From contig JAMXIF010001178.1 in NCBI GenBank assembly GCA_028583685.1, positions 4,128,820-4,192,819 on the forward strand: DNA of 64,000 nt, read 5' to 3'. Below are positions 11,092 through 22,382 of this stretch, piece by piece. The translations under genes were made by a program, and so were the position numbers. The stretch is from Petaurus breviceps papuanus (Eukaryota > Chordata > Mammalia > Diprotodontia > Petauridae). The stretch's first letter is position 1. Every line of letters starts with the position of its first letter. Below the pieces are notes generated by a model. It saw nothing but the letters and a program-made list of their open reading frames with translations, did not search any database and was not told the origin of the DNA.

Positions 11092-11863
11092 GTGAGAGAC
11101 ACCCTGGTGACAATGGCCTGGAAGAAGGAGAAACCATCCTGATCTTCTTTTTAGCAAGGTTGAAAATTACGGAGGATTAGCTATCAGTTTGCTTTGAACT
11201 CCTGACCCAAGACCAGCAAGTTGTGGACTTGGAACTGGCCCTCTAGCTTTGGGGACTGGCTACACTGAGCCATACACACTCTCTTGACTAATCCTCTTTT
11301 AAGAAAAATTACACATTGGTGAGGTGTCCAGAGTTAAGGATCACAATCTCTGTATGGGGAATAGAAAAAGCTGTATGAAATGGTCAAACAAATCCATTAC
11401 TTAAACCTAATTAGTGGAATAGGGACTATGTGCGTGGAATGTGTGATTTCCTTGGTCTAGAGAACTCTCAGGTGAGAAAACTCCCTCTACTGATGGGGCC
11501 TGACACCTTCTCTACAATTTATAGTCAGAGTGCTACTGAGATCAACAAGGTTAAGTTGTCTGTGTGGGATTACACAGTTAGTGAGTCTCAGAAGTGGGAC
11601 TTAAACCAGGTCTTCCTACCTCCAGGGTCAGCTTTCTGTCCATTGTAGTACAAGCACGTTGCTTCATATCTCTAAATATTGAAGTAACCCAAGCTAAACC
11701 ATGGGACAGAGGAAGCAATCAGGGCTGAGATCTTCATGTAGCCACTGGCTTCAGCCCCTTTTCTATGATTATTTGTGAAGGTGACTTGTCTTCTCACCTC
11801 AACCTTCCTCCCTCTTCTAGTGATCAAAATGTCCCTTTTCCAAGATCCACCTTATTTCTGCAG
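11092..11863 (+). other. SARDH intron after window exon 4
   Basis: A 0.77 kb intron. I see only a decayed minus-strand MIR-like stretch at about 11480-11650 (phrases like cagttagtgagtctcagaag and accaggtcttcc) and otherwise no recognisable element. Confidence 0.6.
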
Positions 11864-11993
11864 GTATCTGCCAAGTTTGCCTTTGGACTTTTTGACCTGA
11901 ACTGGGATGTGTTTACCCAGCATATAGAAGGTTGCATCAAACGAGTCCCAATACTGGAGAAAACAGGGATTAAATCTACTGTCTGTGGCCCTG
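11864..11993 (+). CDS. SARDH: SARDH coding exon 5 of window (DAO-type domain)
   Basis: This exon encodes 43 codons plus one base, about human residues 341-384, starting [18 protein letters not shown] and ending GIKSTVCGP. The acceptor is TGCAG at 11859-11863 and the donor GTAAGT begins at 11994. It enters in phase 0 and leaves in phase 1. The segment [16 protein letters not shown] precedes the C-terminal FAD-contacting loop of the DAO domain that continues in the next exon. Confidence 0.96.
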
Positions 11994-12714
11994 GTAAGTG
12001 CAGCTGTCTCTTTAAGATTGGAAAAAAGTGGGGTTATCCTTGGAGTTGAGGTTTTCTCACCTGAGTGACCTTGGTCAAGTCATGTGGCCACTCTGTGCCT
12101 CAGTTTCCTCATCTGTAAAGTGAATAATAATCATAATAATCCCTCCCTTGCCTAGGGTTATTATGAGAATGAAATGAAATAATAGACCTAGGATGATTAA
12201 AAAATGTTGATTATACATTTTGAGAGAAGATTAGGATTACTTTTCTCCCAGCAGGAATAGAGGCTGTTTTTGTCTGGGGTTTGCATCCATGTGGAGGTAG
12301 CAACAGAGACTCAAGAGAGCAACATTTCAGAAAAGCTCTAAAAAGAGGTGTCCCCCCCCCAAGTATTCTTGTGCCCTGATTCACCTCCTTTCTCTGGCCT
12401 CTGGGGAGAGCTGAAGGAGTTGGAAACAGACGTGGGATGTAAACAGAATGAGCTCAGCTCCTAAAATACTCCCACCTTGAATTTATATATAGCACCTTTT
12501 TCTCTACTCCCATCCCCCTCCCCCAGCATTCATGGGGATCATGGCACTGGGGTAGGTGAGAGCAGGACTACTACGCTTTTGCAAGGGAAGAGGCTGACGC
12601 TAAGCGCAGTGATTTCCCCAAAGAGAGGGGCTTCAGCCCAGCTCCATGTTAACTGGGACAGCAGCTATTCAAAGAGAAGGAAGCTGGATCTGCCACGTTC
12701 CTTTGGAACAAAGG

Positions 12715-13330
12715 GATTTCAGAGATCATTTAGTCTAGACCCCTCCAGTTTACACAGGAGGAAACTAAATCTCATGGAGACAAATGACTTGCTTGAGCTC
12801 ATCTAGGGAGTAATAGAAGTTGGGACCTGAAGTCAGGCCCTCTGGCTCTAAATCCTGTGCTCTTAACGCTGTGTCTTGCTGCATTGTAAAAAAAGCAATA
12901 GAAAAGAGCCTAAGGAAGTAAGTACTCTTTTTAATCCCTGTTTTTCAGTCAGGGAAACCGAGGCAGGCAGAGAGGTGAAGTGATTTGCCCAGGATCACAG
13001 AGCTAGTAAGGGTCTGAGGCTGGATTTGAACCTAGGGCTCCCCCAGTCTGTCAGGGGCTCTTTCTATTGTATCACCCAGCGACTTCTGCCTGTGGTCCTT
13101 CCCTCCCCCTTTCAGAAGCCTTCCATATCTTTCCCATGCACAATTCTGTAAACTAAAAGAGCTCTGATGGGTGTGTTAGGTCCTCTTCCTCCACCTTCAT
13201 CTTTCCTTCCCACTTCTGTGATTTCATTTGTTAATGCCAGTAACTCTGAGGGAAGGTATTATTATCACCATTTTACCAAAGGGTATGCCAAGGCCCCTAG
13301 AGAAACTTCCTAGAGATTTCACAAGCTTAG
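12715..13330 (-). mobile_element. Three successive minus-strand MIR remnants
   Basis: 12715-12885, 12930-13085 and 13250-13330 each show minus-strand MIR phrases: gaggaaactaaatctc, then gaccgaggc or gcccctag-like blocks, then gatttgaacctagg-type blocks. They look like independent old insertions in one orientation. Confidence 0.7.
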
Positions 13331-14477
13331 TAGTACCCAGGTCAGGACGAGGCCTCCAGGTTTCTTGCTTCAGACTGGAGTATCTTTTCTCATTGCCCCT
13401 TTGCCAGGAACTGAACAGTCTCTATTGGCGGTCTCTATTTTAGGAGAATAAATAGATACCAAAGCTCCAGGCTGTTTTTCAGCTTTAATCCATTAGGCTA
13501 ATAAAGAAGTATTTATTTGAAATTCAGGACACACTTCCCCAGTAGACAGATTAAGAGAAACACACACGTGAAATACCAGCTTGAATTTGTGGTATGTTGG
13601 GGAAAAAAATGATTAATTTAGCCCTGCAACCTCCCCAGGCTTGTGTGGGATTGGGAGTGAAAAAAAAAAAGTGTTTAAAATGATACTTTAGGTGGAAAGA
13701 ATAACCCATAACTTAAAAAAAAAATTTAATTAGGTAGAGTTTCACCTTGTGTTTTAGAACCCTGTTTTTATGGGGGTGGGAGACAGCATGGAGGTAGGAA
13801 AGGAAATTTTATTTCTGATTTTTCAACTGCGGTTGATGGCTTCTTTTGGAAATAATTGTCTTCCCATTCCAGGAAAGACAAATATTGCCAAGTCCCCTTC
13901 GGCCCCCAGGAGATAATAGGAAAGCTGGATTCCTTCAGAGGAGCACATTCATTAGAGGCACAAATACAATAGACATCATGATTCTAGGACTGTAGAACAC
14001 AGACCTGGCAGAGACAACAGAACACTACGCATTCAACTCTAGAACTCAGAGCTGGAAGAAAATAGGGGATAGAAAACAGTGAAATATAGAACATGGAATC
14101 TGAAGGGGCAGTCTGTCTGAAAAAGACTTGTGGTTTTTAGTGGACAGCAAGCTTATTATGAGTCAAAGGTTTAATATGGCGGCCAAAAAAATGCTAATGC
14201 AATCTGAGGCTGAATTAAGAGAGGTGTTGCCTTCAGGAATAATGGTGATTGTCCCACTGTGCTCTGCTGTGTTCAGAGCACCACTTTTCAGTCATGGAAA
14301 CCACATTGTAAGGAGAAATTGATAAGCTAGTGAGCACCCAGAAGTGGTGAAGGAACTCAGATTCTGGGCATTTGAGAATCAGCTGAGAATTGGGCCAGAA
14401 GAGAAGACTTAGGAGAAGATAAGATAGATGTTATTAAGTATTCAAAGGTCTGCTGTATGGAAGATGTATTTGTCTGG

Positions 14478-15070
14478 CAGTGAGGTGAAGTAGATAGAGG
14501 GCTACAACTGAACCTTAGTTCAAATCCTACCTTTCATTCATTTAATAAACATTTATTGCCAGGCCCTATGCTAAGCACTGGGGATACAAAGAGAGGAAAA
14601 AAAAAAAAAAAGACAGTCCCTACCCTCAAAGAGTTTACAATTTATGGGAAAGACAACAACATACAAACAAATTTTATACAAAGCAAGCTATGTGAAAGAC
14701 AAATAGAAAATAATTAAAAGAGAAAAAAGTCCTGGAATTAAGAAGGGTTGAGAAATGCTTCCTGCAGAAGGTGAGAATTTAATTGGGCCTTAAAAGAAGC
14801 CAGGGAGGTCAGCAGTCAGAGTAGAGGAGGGCGTATTCCAGGCCTGGGAGATGCCGGAAGCTGAGAGAAGGAGGGTCTTGTTCATGGCAGTGTCACTGGA
14901 AGATCATGTGCTATGATCAGTGTGACCCTACACAAGTCATTTAACTTCAATTTCCTCATCTATAAAATGGGGATAATTATAGCACTATCTCACAGGGCTG
15001 TTGTGAGAATCAAATGAGAAAATATTTGTAAAGCAAAACTTAAAATGCTTTGTAAATGATAGTTTTTCAT
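14478..15070 (+). mobile_element. CORE-SINE split by an inserted repeat X copy
   Basis: The SINE head runs to about 14533 (gttcaaatcctacc). The SINE resumes at about 14918 with gtgtgaccctacacaagtca and continues through ctcatctataaaatgg to ttgtaaagc. The 385-base segment between is repeat X, opening with aataaacatttattgcc and including gacagtccctaccctcaaa. The order shows that repeat X entered after the SINE. Confidence 0.7.
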
Positions 15071-15143
15071 TATTATTGTTGTTGCTGCTATTGTTGTAAT
15101 TCTGCTTGACCGTAAAGGGCAGAACCAGGAGAAATGGGTAGAA

Positions 15144-15330
15144 ATTTGGGGGGGGGGGGGTTTTTTTTTTTTTGTTTTTTTTGGAGGGGGGAAGGTAGGG
15201 CAATTGGGGTTAAGTGACTTGCCCAAGGTCACACAGTTAGTTTTTTGTGTTGTGTCTGAGGCCCGTTTTGAACTCGGGTCCTCCTGACTCCAGGGCTGAT
15301 GCTCTATTCACTGCACCACCTAGCTGCCCC
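15144..15330 (-). mobile_element. A-tailed marsupial SINE with TSD
   Basis: Minus-strand copy with a long G/T tail on its left (15149-15183) and the head ending gcaccacctagctgcccc at 15330. The target duplication AATGGGTAGAA occurs at 15133-15143 and 15331-15341, which fixes both ends. Confidence 0.9.
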
Positions 15331-15417
15331 AATGGGTAGAAGTTTTGAAGAAGAAAATGTAGGCTTGACATAAGAACAAGCTTGCTAGCAATTAGAGCTG
15401 CCCAAGGAAATAAGTTA

Positions 15418-15678
15418 GGGCAGCTAAGTGGCATGGTGGTCAGAGTGCTTTGCCTGGAGTCAGGAAGACTTATTTTCTTGAGTTCAAATCTGGCCTCAGA
15501 CATTTACTAGCTGTGTGACCCTGGGCAAGTCACTTAACCCTATTTGCCTCAGTTTTCTCATCTGTAAAATGATCTGGAGAAGGAAATGGCAAGCCACTCC
15601 AGTATTTCTGCCAAGAAAACCCCAAGTGGAATCACACAGATTCTAATACAATTGAAACTATTGAACAACAATAACAAA
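15418..15678 (+). mobile_element. Mar1-like CORE-SINE, full length
   Basis: Runs from gggcagctaagtggcatgg through gagttcaaatctggcctcag and tcatctgtaaaatgatctgg to the 3' block ccaagaaaaccccaag, ending near aacaacaataac. This is one of the best-preserved copies of the long SINE type in the window. Confidence 0.9.
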
Positions 15679-16083
15679 TGGGCTGGGCTTCCTTGGGGGT
15701 GTAGGTGAATTCCCCTGAATGCAGGCCCCCAAGCAAAGGTAGATGATGGCTCATCAAGTCTGTTGTAAAGGGATTTTTTTCCCTGTAGAGGTTGGACTAG
15801 AAGGCCTCTGAAGTCCCCTGCAAGTGTGAGACTCCATGATCCCATGAATATCAATGTGGAATAGGACCTTGGGGAGCATCTAGTCTGATCTCCTTATTTT
15901 ACAGAACTAAGGTCCCCCTTGGGAAAGTGACTTCAGTACCCCCAGCTAGAAAGCAGACTGGGATGGGGAACTGAGGGATTTTGCTTCTGTCTGGCTGCAG
16001 TGCTGCTGGGCTGCCTGGTGTCTTCTGTGCTGGGTGTATGATGATTTACCTTGGGGAAGACTCAGTTCTTTCCTCCCTTACAG

Positions 16084-16170
16084 AATCCTTTACAGCTGAC
16101 CATAAGCCCCTGATGGGGGAGGCACCTGAACTCCGGGGATTCTTTCTTGGCTGTGGCTTCAACAGTGCAG
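16084..16170 (+). CDS. SARDH: SARDH coding exon 6 of window (DAO-type domain, FAD loop)
   Basis: Two bases finish a split glutamate codon and 28 codons follow, ending with one base of a glycine codon (about human residues 384-413). The residues [18 protein letters not shown] and [10 protein letters not shown] form the DAO-family motif in which an Asp-x-x-Pro segment is followed by the glycine-rich C-terminal FAD contact. The acceptor is TACAG at 16079-16083 and the donor GTAAAG begins at 16171. Both introns are phase 1. One change from human is A for P in FTADHK. Confidence 0.96.
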
Positions 16171-16795
16171 GTAAAGGCATTAGATCCTGGTTATAATAAT
16201 ACATAAAGAATTGCAATGCTCCCCTCTCCAACACCTCTGGGAAGGAGGTATTGTTGCTCCCATTTTTCATTTCCACTTTCCAAGCTACTGAAGTCCCATT
16301 TTGATGCCTCATTTTTTTTCTTCTAAAACAATTTAATAGTAAATAAACAAAAATGCCTCATTCTTTCACCAAGCTAGAAGGCCTTCTGAGGCAGCTGGTT
16401 GACATGTCACTTATTGTCTTCATGCCCCCATTTCCTCATCTGTAAAATAAGGAAGTGAGACTCAGTTTCTAAGTCCTTTCCACCTCTAAATCTATGGTCC
16501 TAGAAGTGTAGATGGACAGATATTTCTACCTCATTTCCTTTAACCCATTTCCTTTTCTGTAAAAGATGGTATTCCTATGCAAGTCAAACCTCCTAATCGA
16601 GGAAGATTCACCAGAGGAGATATGGTTTGAAGTTGGGAAGCTTCCTAACTTGAGGACGGGACACTAAACTATCCTGGGGATATGAGCATGGGAAACCAAG
16701 GAAGGTAGCCCAGAGATTAAGTAGTTGGGATGGAGTGAAGGGGACTGAAAAAGATGAGAAAGACACTATAGGCACATTGCTTTCCTTTTGTTCAG
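16171..16795 (+). other. SARDH intron after window exon 6
   Basis: The shortest complete intron, 625 bp. It carries a decayed MIR-like stretch at 16390-16505 (+), marked by tttcctcatctgtaaaata. Nothing else is recognised. Confidence 0.65.
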
Positions 16796-16886
16796 GAATG
16801 ATGCTGGGAGGTGGCTGTGGAAAGGAGCTGGCTCATTGGATCGTCCATGGTCGCCCGGAGAAAGATATGTATGGCTATGATATCAG
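16796..16886 (+). CDS. SARDH: SARDH coding exon 7 of window (end of DAO-type domain)
   Basis: Two bases complete the split glycine; 29 codons and two further bases follow (about human residues 413-443). The sequence [18 protein letters not shown], then [11 protein letters not shown], closes the FAD-binding half. The acceptor is TTCAG at 16791-16795 and the donor GTAGGT begins at 16887. It enters in phase 1 and leaves in phase 2. Differences from human are few: K for Q, V for I and Y for H. Confidence 0.96.
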
Positions 16887-17046
16887 GTAGGTATCCCCCT
16901 TCCCTCCTTTCTGCCCTTACACCTTCCTTTTCTATACACTGTGGGCCATTCTACAGGGAGCTTGAGCTGTATTCTGCTGGAATTTAACCAATTCACTTTA
17001 ACAATCATTTACTACACACCTACTGCTCATCTGGGGACTGTGACCT

Positions 17047-17076
17047 CAATGATGATGATGGTGGTGGTGGTGGTGA
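17047..17076. repeat. GAT/GGT trinucleotide repeat
   Basis: Short gat and ggt trinucleotide run within the intron. Confidence 0.8.
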
Positions 17077-17577
17077 CAGTCATTATCTAACACTTGTTGA
17101 CAGAGTAGATAGTATCCTCTTCAGATAAGGAAAATGAGGTCTAGAGAGGTAAAATGCAGAACCAGCTCTCCTTATTCTCACTCTACCGCCCTTTGCATTG
17201 TGTGATATGGTCTCCTGGGCACAGGGAAACACTCCATCTTCCTTCCCTGACAGGAAGGCATGCATGGTCTTTAAGGCAAACCTAAGATGGCAGACACCAC
17301 ATTCTGAGCATTAATACTCATGCAACAATCAGAAAACAAGACTATATGAATCATAATCATCAGAAATATGTGCTTTTGGGGGGCCATAGGGAAATCACCC
17401 CATCTCCTTGGGCCTCAGTTTCCTCATCTGTAAAATAATTTGGACTAGATAAATTTCTAAGGTCTTTTCCAGCTATCACAACTGATGTGATAGAGTGAAA
17501 AAAGGAAAGATTGATATGCATCTATCTTAGTGATATGAGAGGGATGCAGGAGGTGCAGGGAGCTGAATCTTCAGTTC

Positions 17578-18240
17578 TAATGAACATTTATTAAACACCC
17601 ATTTATACAGGGTACTATGCTCAGCATTGAGGATACAAGGGTGAATAACAATGTAGCCCCTGCCCTTAAGTAGCTGTCAGCCTGATGGGATGATGAGATG
17701 TATGACACAAAGCAGAATGTAGTTAGGATAAAAGGAAAGGTCTAGACAATATGCCATATGGAATATGAGGAGGGAAAGGTCACTTTCATCTGGAAGCTTG
17801 AGGGAGGACTCCCTGGAGGAGATGTCCCTGAGCTAGGCTTTGAAGGGGAAGTTGTGGGATTCATGCGTGGGGGAAAACTCTTTACAAAAAAATACAAAGA
17901 AGCAGGAGAGGGAAGGACAAGATCAGAGAAGAGCCAGGCCAATTTTACTAGAATTTAGTGGGCTTGAAAACGTGAAAATAAAGCTGGGAAAGGTGGGCTA
18001 GAGCTAGATTGCAGGGTGTCTTAAGTCCTGCGCTAAGGAGTTTATATATTATCTTAGAGGCAATCGCAGACATGGAGGGGGGAGGAGGAAGGGAGAGGAG
18101 GAGTGTTGAATAGAGGAGTGATACATTAGAAAGGTTAGCTGGGCAGCTATTTGAAAAGATGGATTAGAGAAGGAAGAGTGTAGAGGCCAGGAAAATGATT
18201 AGGAGGCTATGACAATAGCCCAGGTCAGATGTGAGGAAGG
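17578..18240 (+). mobile_element. Repeat X, long copy
   Basis: About 660 bp of a dispersed mammalian repeat that I can recognise but not name. It opens gaacatttattaaacacc, passes through ggatacaagggtgaat, cccctgcccttaagtagc and a gctaggctttgaagg block, and ends with aggaggctatgacaatagcc. Other copies lie at 14534, 43575, 51625 and 56100. Confidence 0.65.
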
Positions 18241-18438
18241 CCTCTCATCTGTAAAATGAGGGGCTTGGATTCAAAGGTTTCTGAGTCCCCCCTGATTTTG
18301 GGTCTATGATCCTGTGGTCCTATGATTAGAGCTGGAAGAGAACTTGGAAATTTACCTAGTCCAAATTATTTTACAGATGAGGAAACTGAGGCCCAAGGAG
18401 ATGGGGTGATTTCCCTATGGCCCCAAAGATATAGTGGT

Positions 18439-18617
18439 AAAGGATTGTAGAGGAAAAACTATTGCAAACCAATATTGCTTTTCCCTTTTTACCTCCAGTT
18501 AAAGAGGGAAAGAAGTATTTTCTTTGGATAATGGATTTTAATTAGATCTTGATGGGAGGGATTTGTATTCCCCACTTACCTAGGTCAGGGTGCTAGCAAG
18601 GCTGGTGGCCATATTGG
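18439..18617 (+). repeat. Local duplication 1, left copy (179 bp)
   Basis: This segment recurs without any insertion or deletion at 19701-19879; I count two substitutions in 179 bases. It is not one of the common repeats in the window. The left copy is bordered by sequence that shows no break, so it is likely the source. See the matching entry. Confidence 0.95.
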
Positions 18618-19700
18618 AGACCAGTCAGAACCCAGGTGTCTGGGACCTGGAGGCATGGGTGCTGAACCTCTCATAAGGCTGACTGTCTTGCCTCTATGGG
18701 AAAAGCCAAATCAATTGCACTTAATAGTTTTAATGAATTTACACATTTGGTTTATCTCATTGCCTTTATTATTGCAAACAGCTTCTGTTGGACAAGAAGG
18801 ATTGAAGTGACGGCCAGGCCAGGGTAATTAGATTGGCTCATGGTATTCAATCAAGACTCTGCCTAATCCTCTAATTTGATAGCAGAGATGACTGGTCCAA
18901 TTGAAGTAGCATCTCTCAAGTGGCCTGTCTGTGCCCTCCCCCAACCTTCTATCCCTTCCCTAGCTAAGCTGCTGATGTGATTATCTGCATAATATATATA
19001 TATCACCTTTAGGGAGAGGGTTTTGCTCCTCATTACCGCCCCCCCCCCCAACTGCTATAGACAAATAAAAGTATGGCAAGCATGGTGCCCCTACTGGAAT
19101 CACAGAAGTGGAACTCATGGCACAAGCATTTATTTTCCAGCAGGGGGCTGTCTGAGGACAGTGCCATCCTGAACTGCTGCAGAGAAGCTAGTCTTTTTAA
19201 AACATAAACAGTTTTGTAGTTAAAATGCTATAGGGTCACCCTAGCCCATGGAGATAGGTCATACAGGGTCAGAGGTGGGAAGACTCTTGAAGCACAAAAA
19301 CATGAATTGAAGGAGGGGGAACGACCCTTGGATAGAACATCAGAGCTAGGAGAGCTCATGATGATAAGAAGAAGATGTAACATTCATATAACTGTTTAAG
19401 GTTTCCAAAGTGCCTTATAAATATTACCTCATTTATCCTCACCACAACTCTAGGAGACAGGTGTAGCTGGGGTCACCCAGTTAGCAAATGGTAGATGCTG
19501 AATGTGAATGCAGGTTTTCCAGAACCCAGATGTACTGCTCTGTCCATTGAGTTACCAACCTGCCTCAGAACCTAGAGCATAGAATGTCAGACTTAGAAGG
19601 GCCCTTAAATCATAGAACACAGGGTATCACAGATATTCTTGGAACACAGGACTTAGAACGTTAGATTTGGAAGAGACCTTAAAACACAGAACAGTGTTTT

Positions 19701-19879
19701 AAAGGATTGTAAAGGAAAAACTATTGCAAACCAATATTGCTTTTCCCTTTTTACCTCCAGTTAAAGAGGGAAAGAAGTATTTTCTTTGGATAATGGATTT
19801 TAATTAGATCCTGATGGGAGGGATTTGTATTCCCCACTTACCTAGGTCAGGGTGCTAGCAAGGCTGGTGGCCATATTGG
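19701..19879 (+). repeat. Local duplication 1, right copy (179 bp)
   Basis: Nearly identical copy of 18439-18617, offset by 1,262 bases. It sits between minisatellite units that read on from one another (acagaacagtg on the left, cacagaacagagaat on the right), so this copy appears to have been inserted into the array. No A tail is visible. Confidence 0.9.
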
Positions 19880-19965
19880 TGGCCACAGAACAGAGAATAT
19901 CAGAGCTGGACTGGCCCTTGGCATGTGGAATGCCAAAGCTGGAAAGGCCCTTAGAAGAAAGAATG

Positions 19966-20141
19966 TGGGGGCAGCTAGGTGGCACAGTGAATAGAGCACT
20001 GGCCCTGGAGTCAGGAGGATCTGAGTTCAAATTCAGCCTCAGACACTTGACACTTACTAGCCATGTGACCTTGGGCAAGTCACTTAACTCCAACTGCCCT
20101 GCCTTTCCCACTCCAAAAAGCAAAAAAAAAAAAAAAAAGTT
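19966..20141 (+). mobile_element. A-tailed marsupial SINE, plus strand
   Basis: Starts gggggcagctaggtggcaca, contains tgagttcaaattcagcc and tgggcaagtcacttaactc, and ends in a 16-base A run. The sequence aaagaatg flanks both ends (19959-19966 region and 20143-20150) as a probable target duplication. Confidence 0.85.
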
Positions 20142-20459
20142 CAAAGAATGCAGAATAGCAGAGCTAGAATGGCTGTTGGAACGCAGAACATATAATAGTG
20201 TGAATTCTATAGCTCCCATTTCTCTGAAACTTTAGGGTTTACAAAGCTTTTTTCTTTTCACAAACCTGTTACTTAGAATGTAACTAACTACACAGAGCTA
20301 CACAGAAGGCTAGAGCTGAGAAGACTTTTGAGATTTAGTATAACATGTCATTTCCCAGATGGGGAAATCAGTGCAGAGGCCCAGAGTGGGGCAGGGGATG
20401 ACTTGCCCCAGGTCAGACAGTAGGAAGGCTGTGACTACACACAGTCTGGCTGGGTCACC

Positions 20460-21340
20460 CTAAACTCCCACCCCACACCCCCTCCAAAACACACACACTC
20501 GGTGCCAGGACCAATACTGGGCCCAGCAGCTCCACCCAGCCTCTTTAAGAACACCCCCTCATCAGGAGTTCTCTATCCTCAAACAGCTCCCTTTCTTTCC
20601 TACACTGAAATATTTACATGCCAACGTTTTAGGAGAATAAAATATTTAAACCTGTCTTGTAGCTGCGGGGGAAGCAGCTGCTACTGCTGGAAACTGGTTG
20701 TCCTGGTCTGATATTATTGAATCTCAAGAGAGCTGGCAGCGATATGGACAAGGACCCAGGCCTCAGAGAGCCTTTCCTGCCACCCTGTGACCCCGTGGCC
20801 AAGAAAACCCGGGGGCAAAGCTATCTGCAGCAGCCCTGGAGGCTAACCTAGCTGCCTTTGTTTGTCAGAGCTTGGCTACTGCCTTGGTCTCCTTTCTCAC
20901 AACCTGCTAACAACCTCCACCCTCATCCGCCTAAGCCCAAACTGCTCAGACTTGGAAGCCTGTAGCACCTTTCATCCCATGCTTGGGGAGCCCTGCAAAC
21001 GTTAATACCAGATGCCTGCACTTGGAAGCTTTCATCGGCTAATTATATCTTTTATCTCCTGGTGCTTATTGTCTTTAAAAAAAAACTCCTTTTTAAAGGA
21101 AAATGCAGCTCTATTCACAGTCTGATTTTTCTTAGCATATAGTGCCTCTCTCAAAAACCAGATCTCACCCTCTCTGCAACTGTAGCTCTCACAGACGGTG
21201 AGCCTTTCCAAATTACAATCTGGGAAGAGGTCCTGGTCATCCTTCTAATAGACTAGGCCTATTAGGGGCAAGTGAGTTTTCTACAGACATTCAGCTAGCT
21301 AACAGTCAGCCCTAGAGAAGAACTATCTGTTGTAGTGACA
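20460..21340. other. Repeat-poor intronic block
   Basis: About 880 bases without a recognised repeat, unusual in this window. It contains homeodomain-like TAATTA and GATA-like tatctttt / tttatctcc motifs around 21038-21060. It may be a conserved or regulatory intronic segment. This is suggested only by the lack of repeats and the motif content. Confidence 0.3.
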
Positions 21341-22246
21341 TTAGATGTCTTTTTTAGAGGGTAGAATTTGAGCTGGAAGGGGCCTTAGAGGCCATTTAGT
21401 CTAGCTCCCTCCTTTTACATATGAAGAAACTGAGGCCCAGGGAGGCTAGCAGGTAAGTATCAGAGGTGGGATCTGAATCCAGTTCCTTGGATTCCATAGT
21501 CGCTGCTGTTTCCACCATACCCCATTGCCCAATCCAATCCTTTAATTTTACAGAGGAAGAAATCAAGAACCAGAGAGTTTAGCTAACTTGCCTAGGTCAC
21601 ATAGGGAGTAAACAAGAGATTCAGCATTCAAACCCAATTCCAATCTACCATTCCACCTTTCATTGCTTCCCTTCTAGTTTTAGTAACCCTGAAGGGGAAA
21701 TCTGGTTGGCCCAAGAGGGAGTGGACCTAGCATGCAGTGGATAGGCTGTGAAGTAGAAAGTACTTACAAAAACTCTGAAAAATGAAAGGCCAAAGCACGT
21801 ACCCAAATGAAATGAAATGAAATCTTTCCCTGCAGTCTTTACAAAATGAGAAAAAAGTCCATGTGGTGTAGGGGGACAGGTGTGCTGGAGTCAATTCATA
21901 CTGGCTTCAGAGAGATTGTTAAATTTTCAATACAAACATTTTTACTTTGGAAATCATAAATGCAACAAATCAAGGCTTGATTTATTGTTTTGTGATTATC
22001 TAGAGTTGGAGAAAATGTTAATAATGCTCATTAAACTGAAAAGTATGTACTTTTTGGGGGGGAGCCTATGGTTAAACATTTACCAGCAAATCCCTGATGA
22101 GGTCACTTGTAGTCTCTTCCAGTGATGTAAAGATGTCATACTTCCTTCCCCCCACACACCCCAACCCTCAAAATTCATCAAGAAGAGGGGAGAAGGCATT
22201 AGCTGCCCTACTCTTAGAAATGTCTGCTACCCTCTTCTCTTTTTAC

Positions 22247-22382
22247 CATGGGGGTGGGGAACCTATGGCCTCGAGGCCACAGGTTTGGATTTATTCCAAG
22301 GGCCACACTTGAGGACCTAGATTATTGATTGAGGACCTAGAGGGCCACATGTGGCCTTGAGGCCATGGGTTCCCCACCTCTG
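22247..22382 (+). mobile_element. Short non-autonomous hAT element
   Basis: Terminal inverted repeats: gggtggggaacctatggcct on the left and ggccatgggttccccacct on the right. Internally it has an inverted pair around gaggccaca and tgtggccttgaggcc, and the phrase ttgaggacctaga twice. It is a shortened relative of the element at 2744-2940. Confidence 0.8.

Larger units (their letters stand above)
11994..16083 (+). other. SARDH intron after window exon 5
   Basis: A 4.1 kb intron. It contains four MIR remnants (12055-12190 +, 12715-12885 -, 12930-13085 -, 13250-13330 -), a CORE-SINE split by repeat X (14478-15070), an A-tailed SINE (15144-15330 -) and a full-length Mar1-like CORE-SINE (15418-15678 +). 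No clear repeat is seen at 13340-14470 or 15690-16080. Confidence 0.65.
19555..20200 (+). repeat. 33-bp minisatellite family, plus orientation, interrupted
   Basis: Decayed units of the form gaacacagaatgtcagagct, then agaagggcccttaaa, at 19555-19700 and 19880-19965, continuing at 20142-20200. The array is interrupted by the right copy of local duplication 1 (19701-19879) and by an A-tailed SINE (19966-20141). The same unit occurs in the opposite orientation at 37595-37860. Confidence 0.65.
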
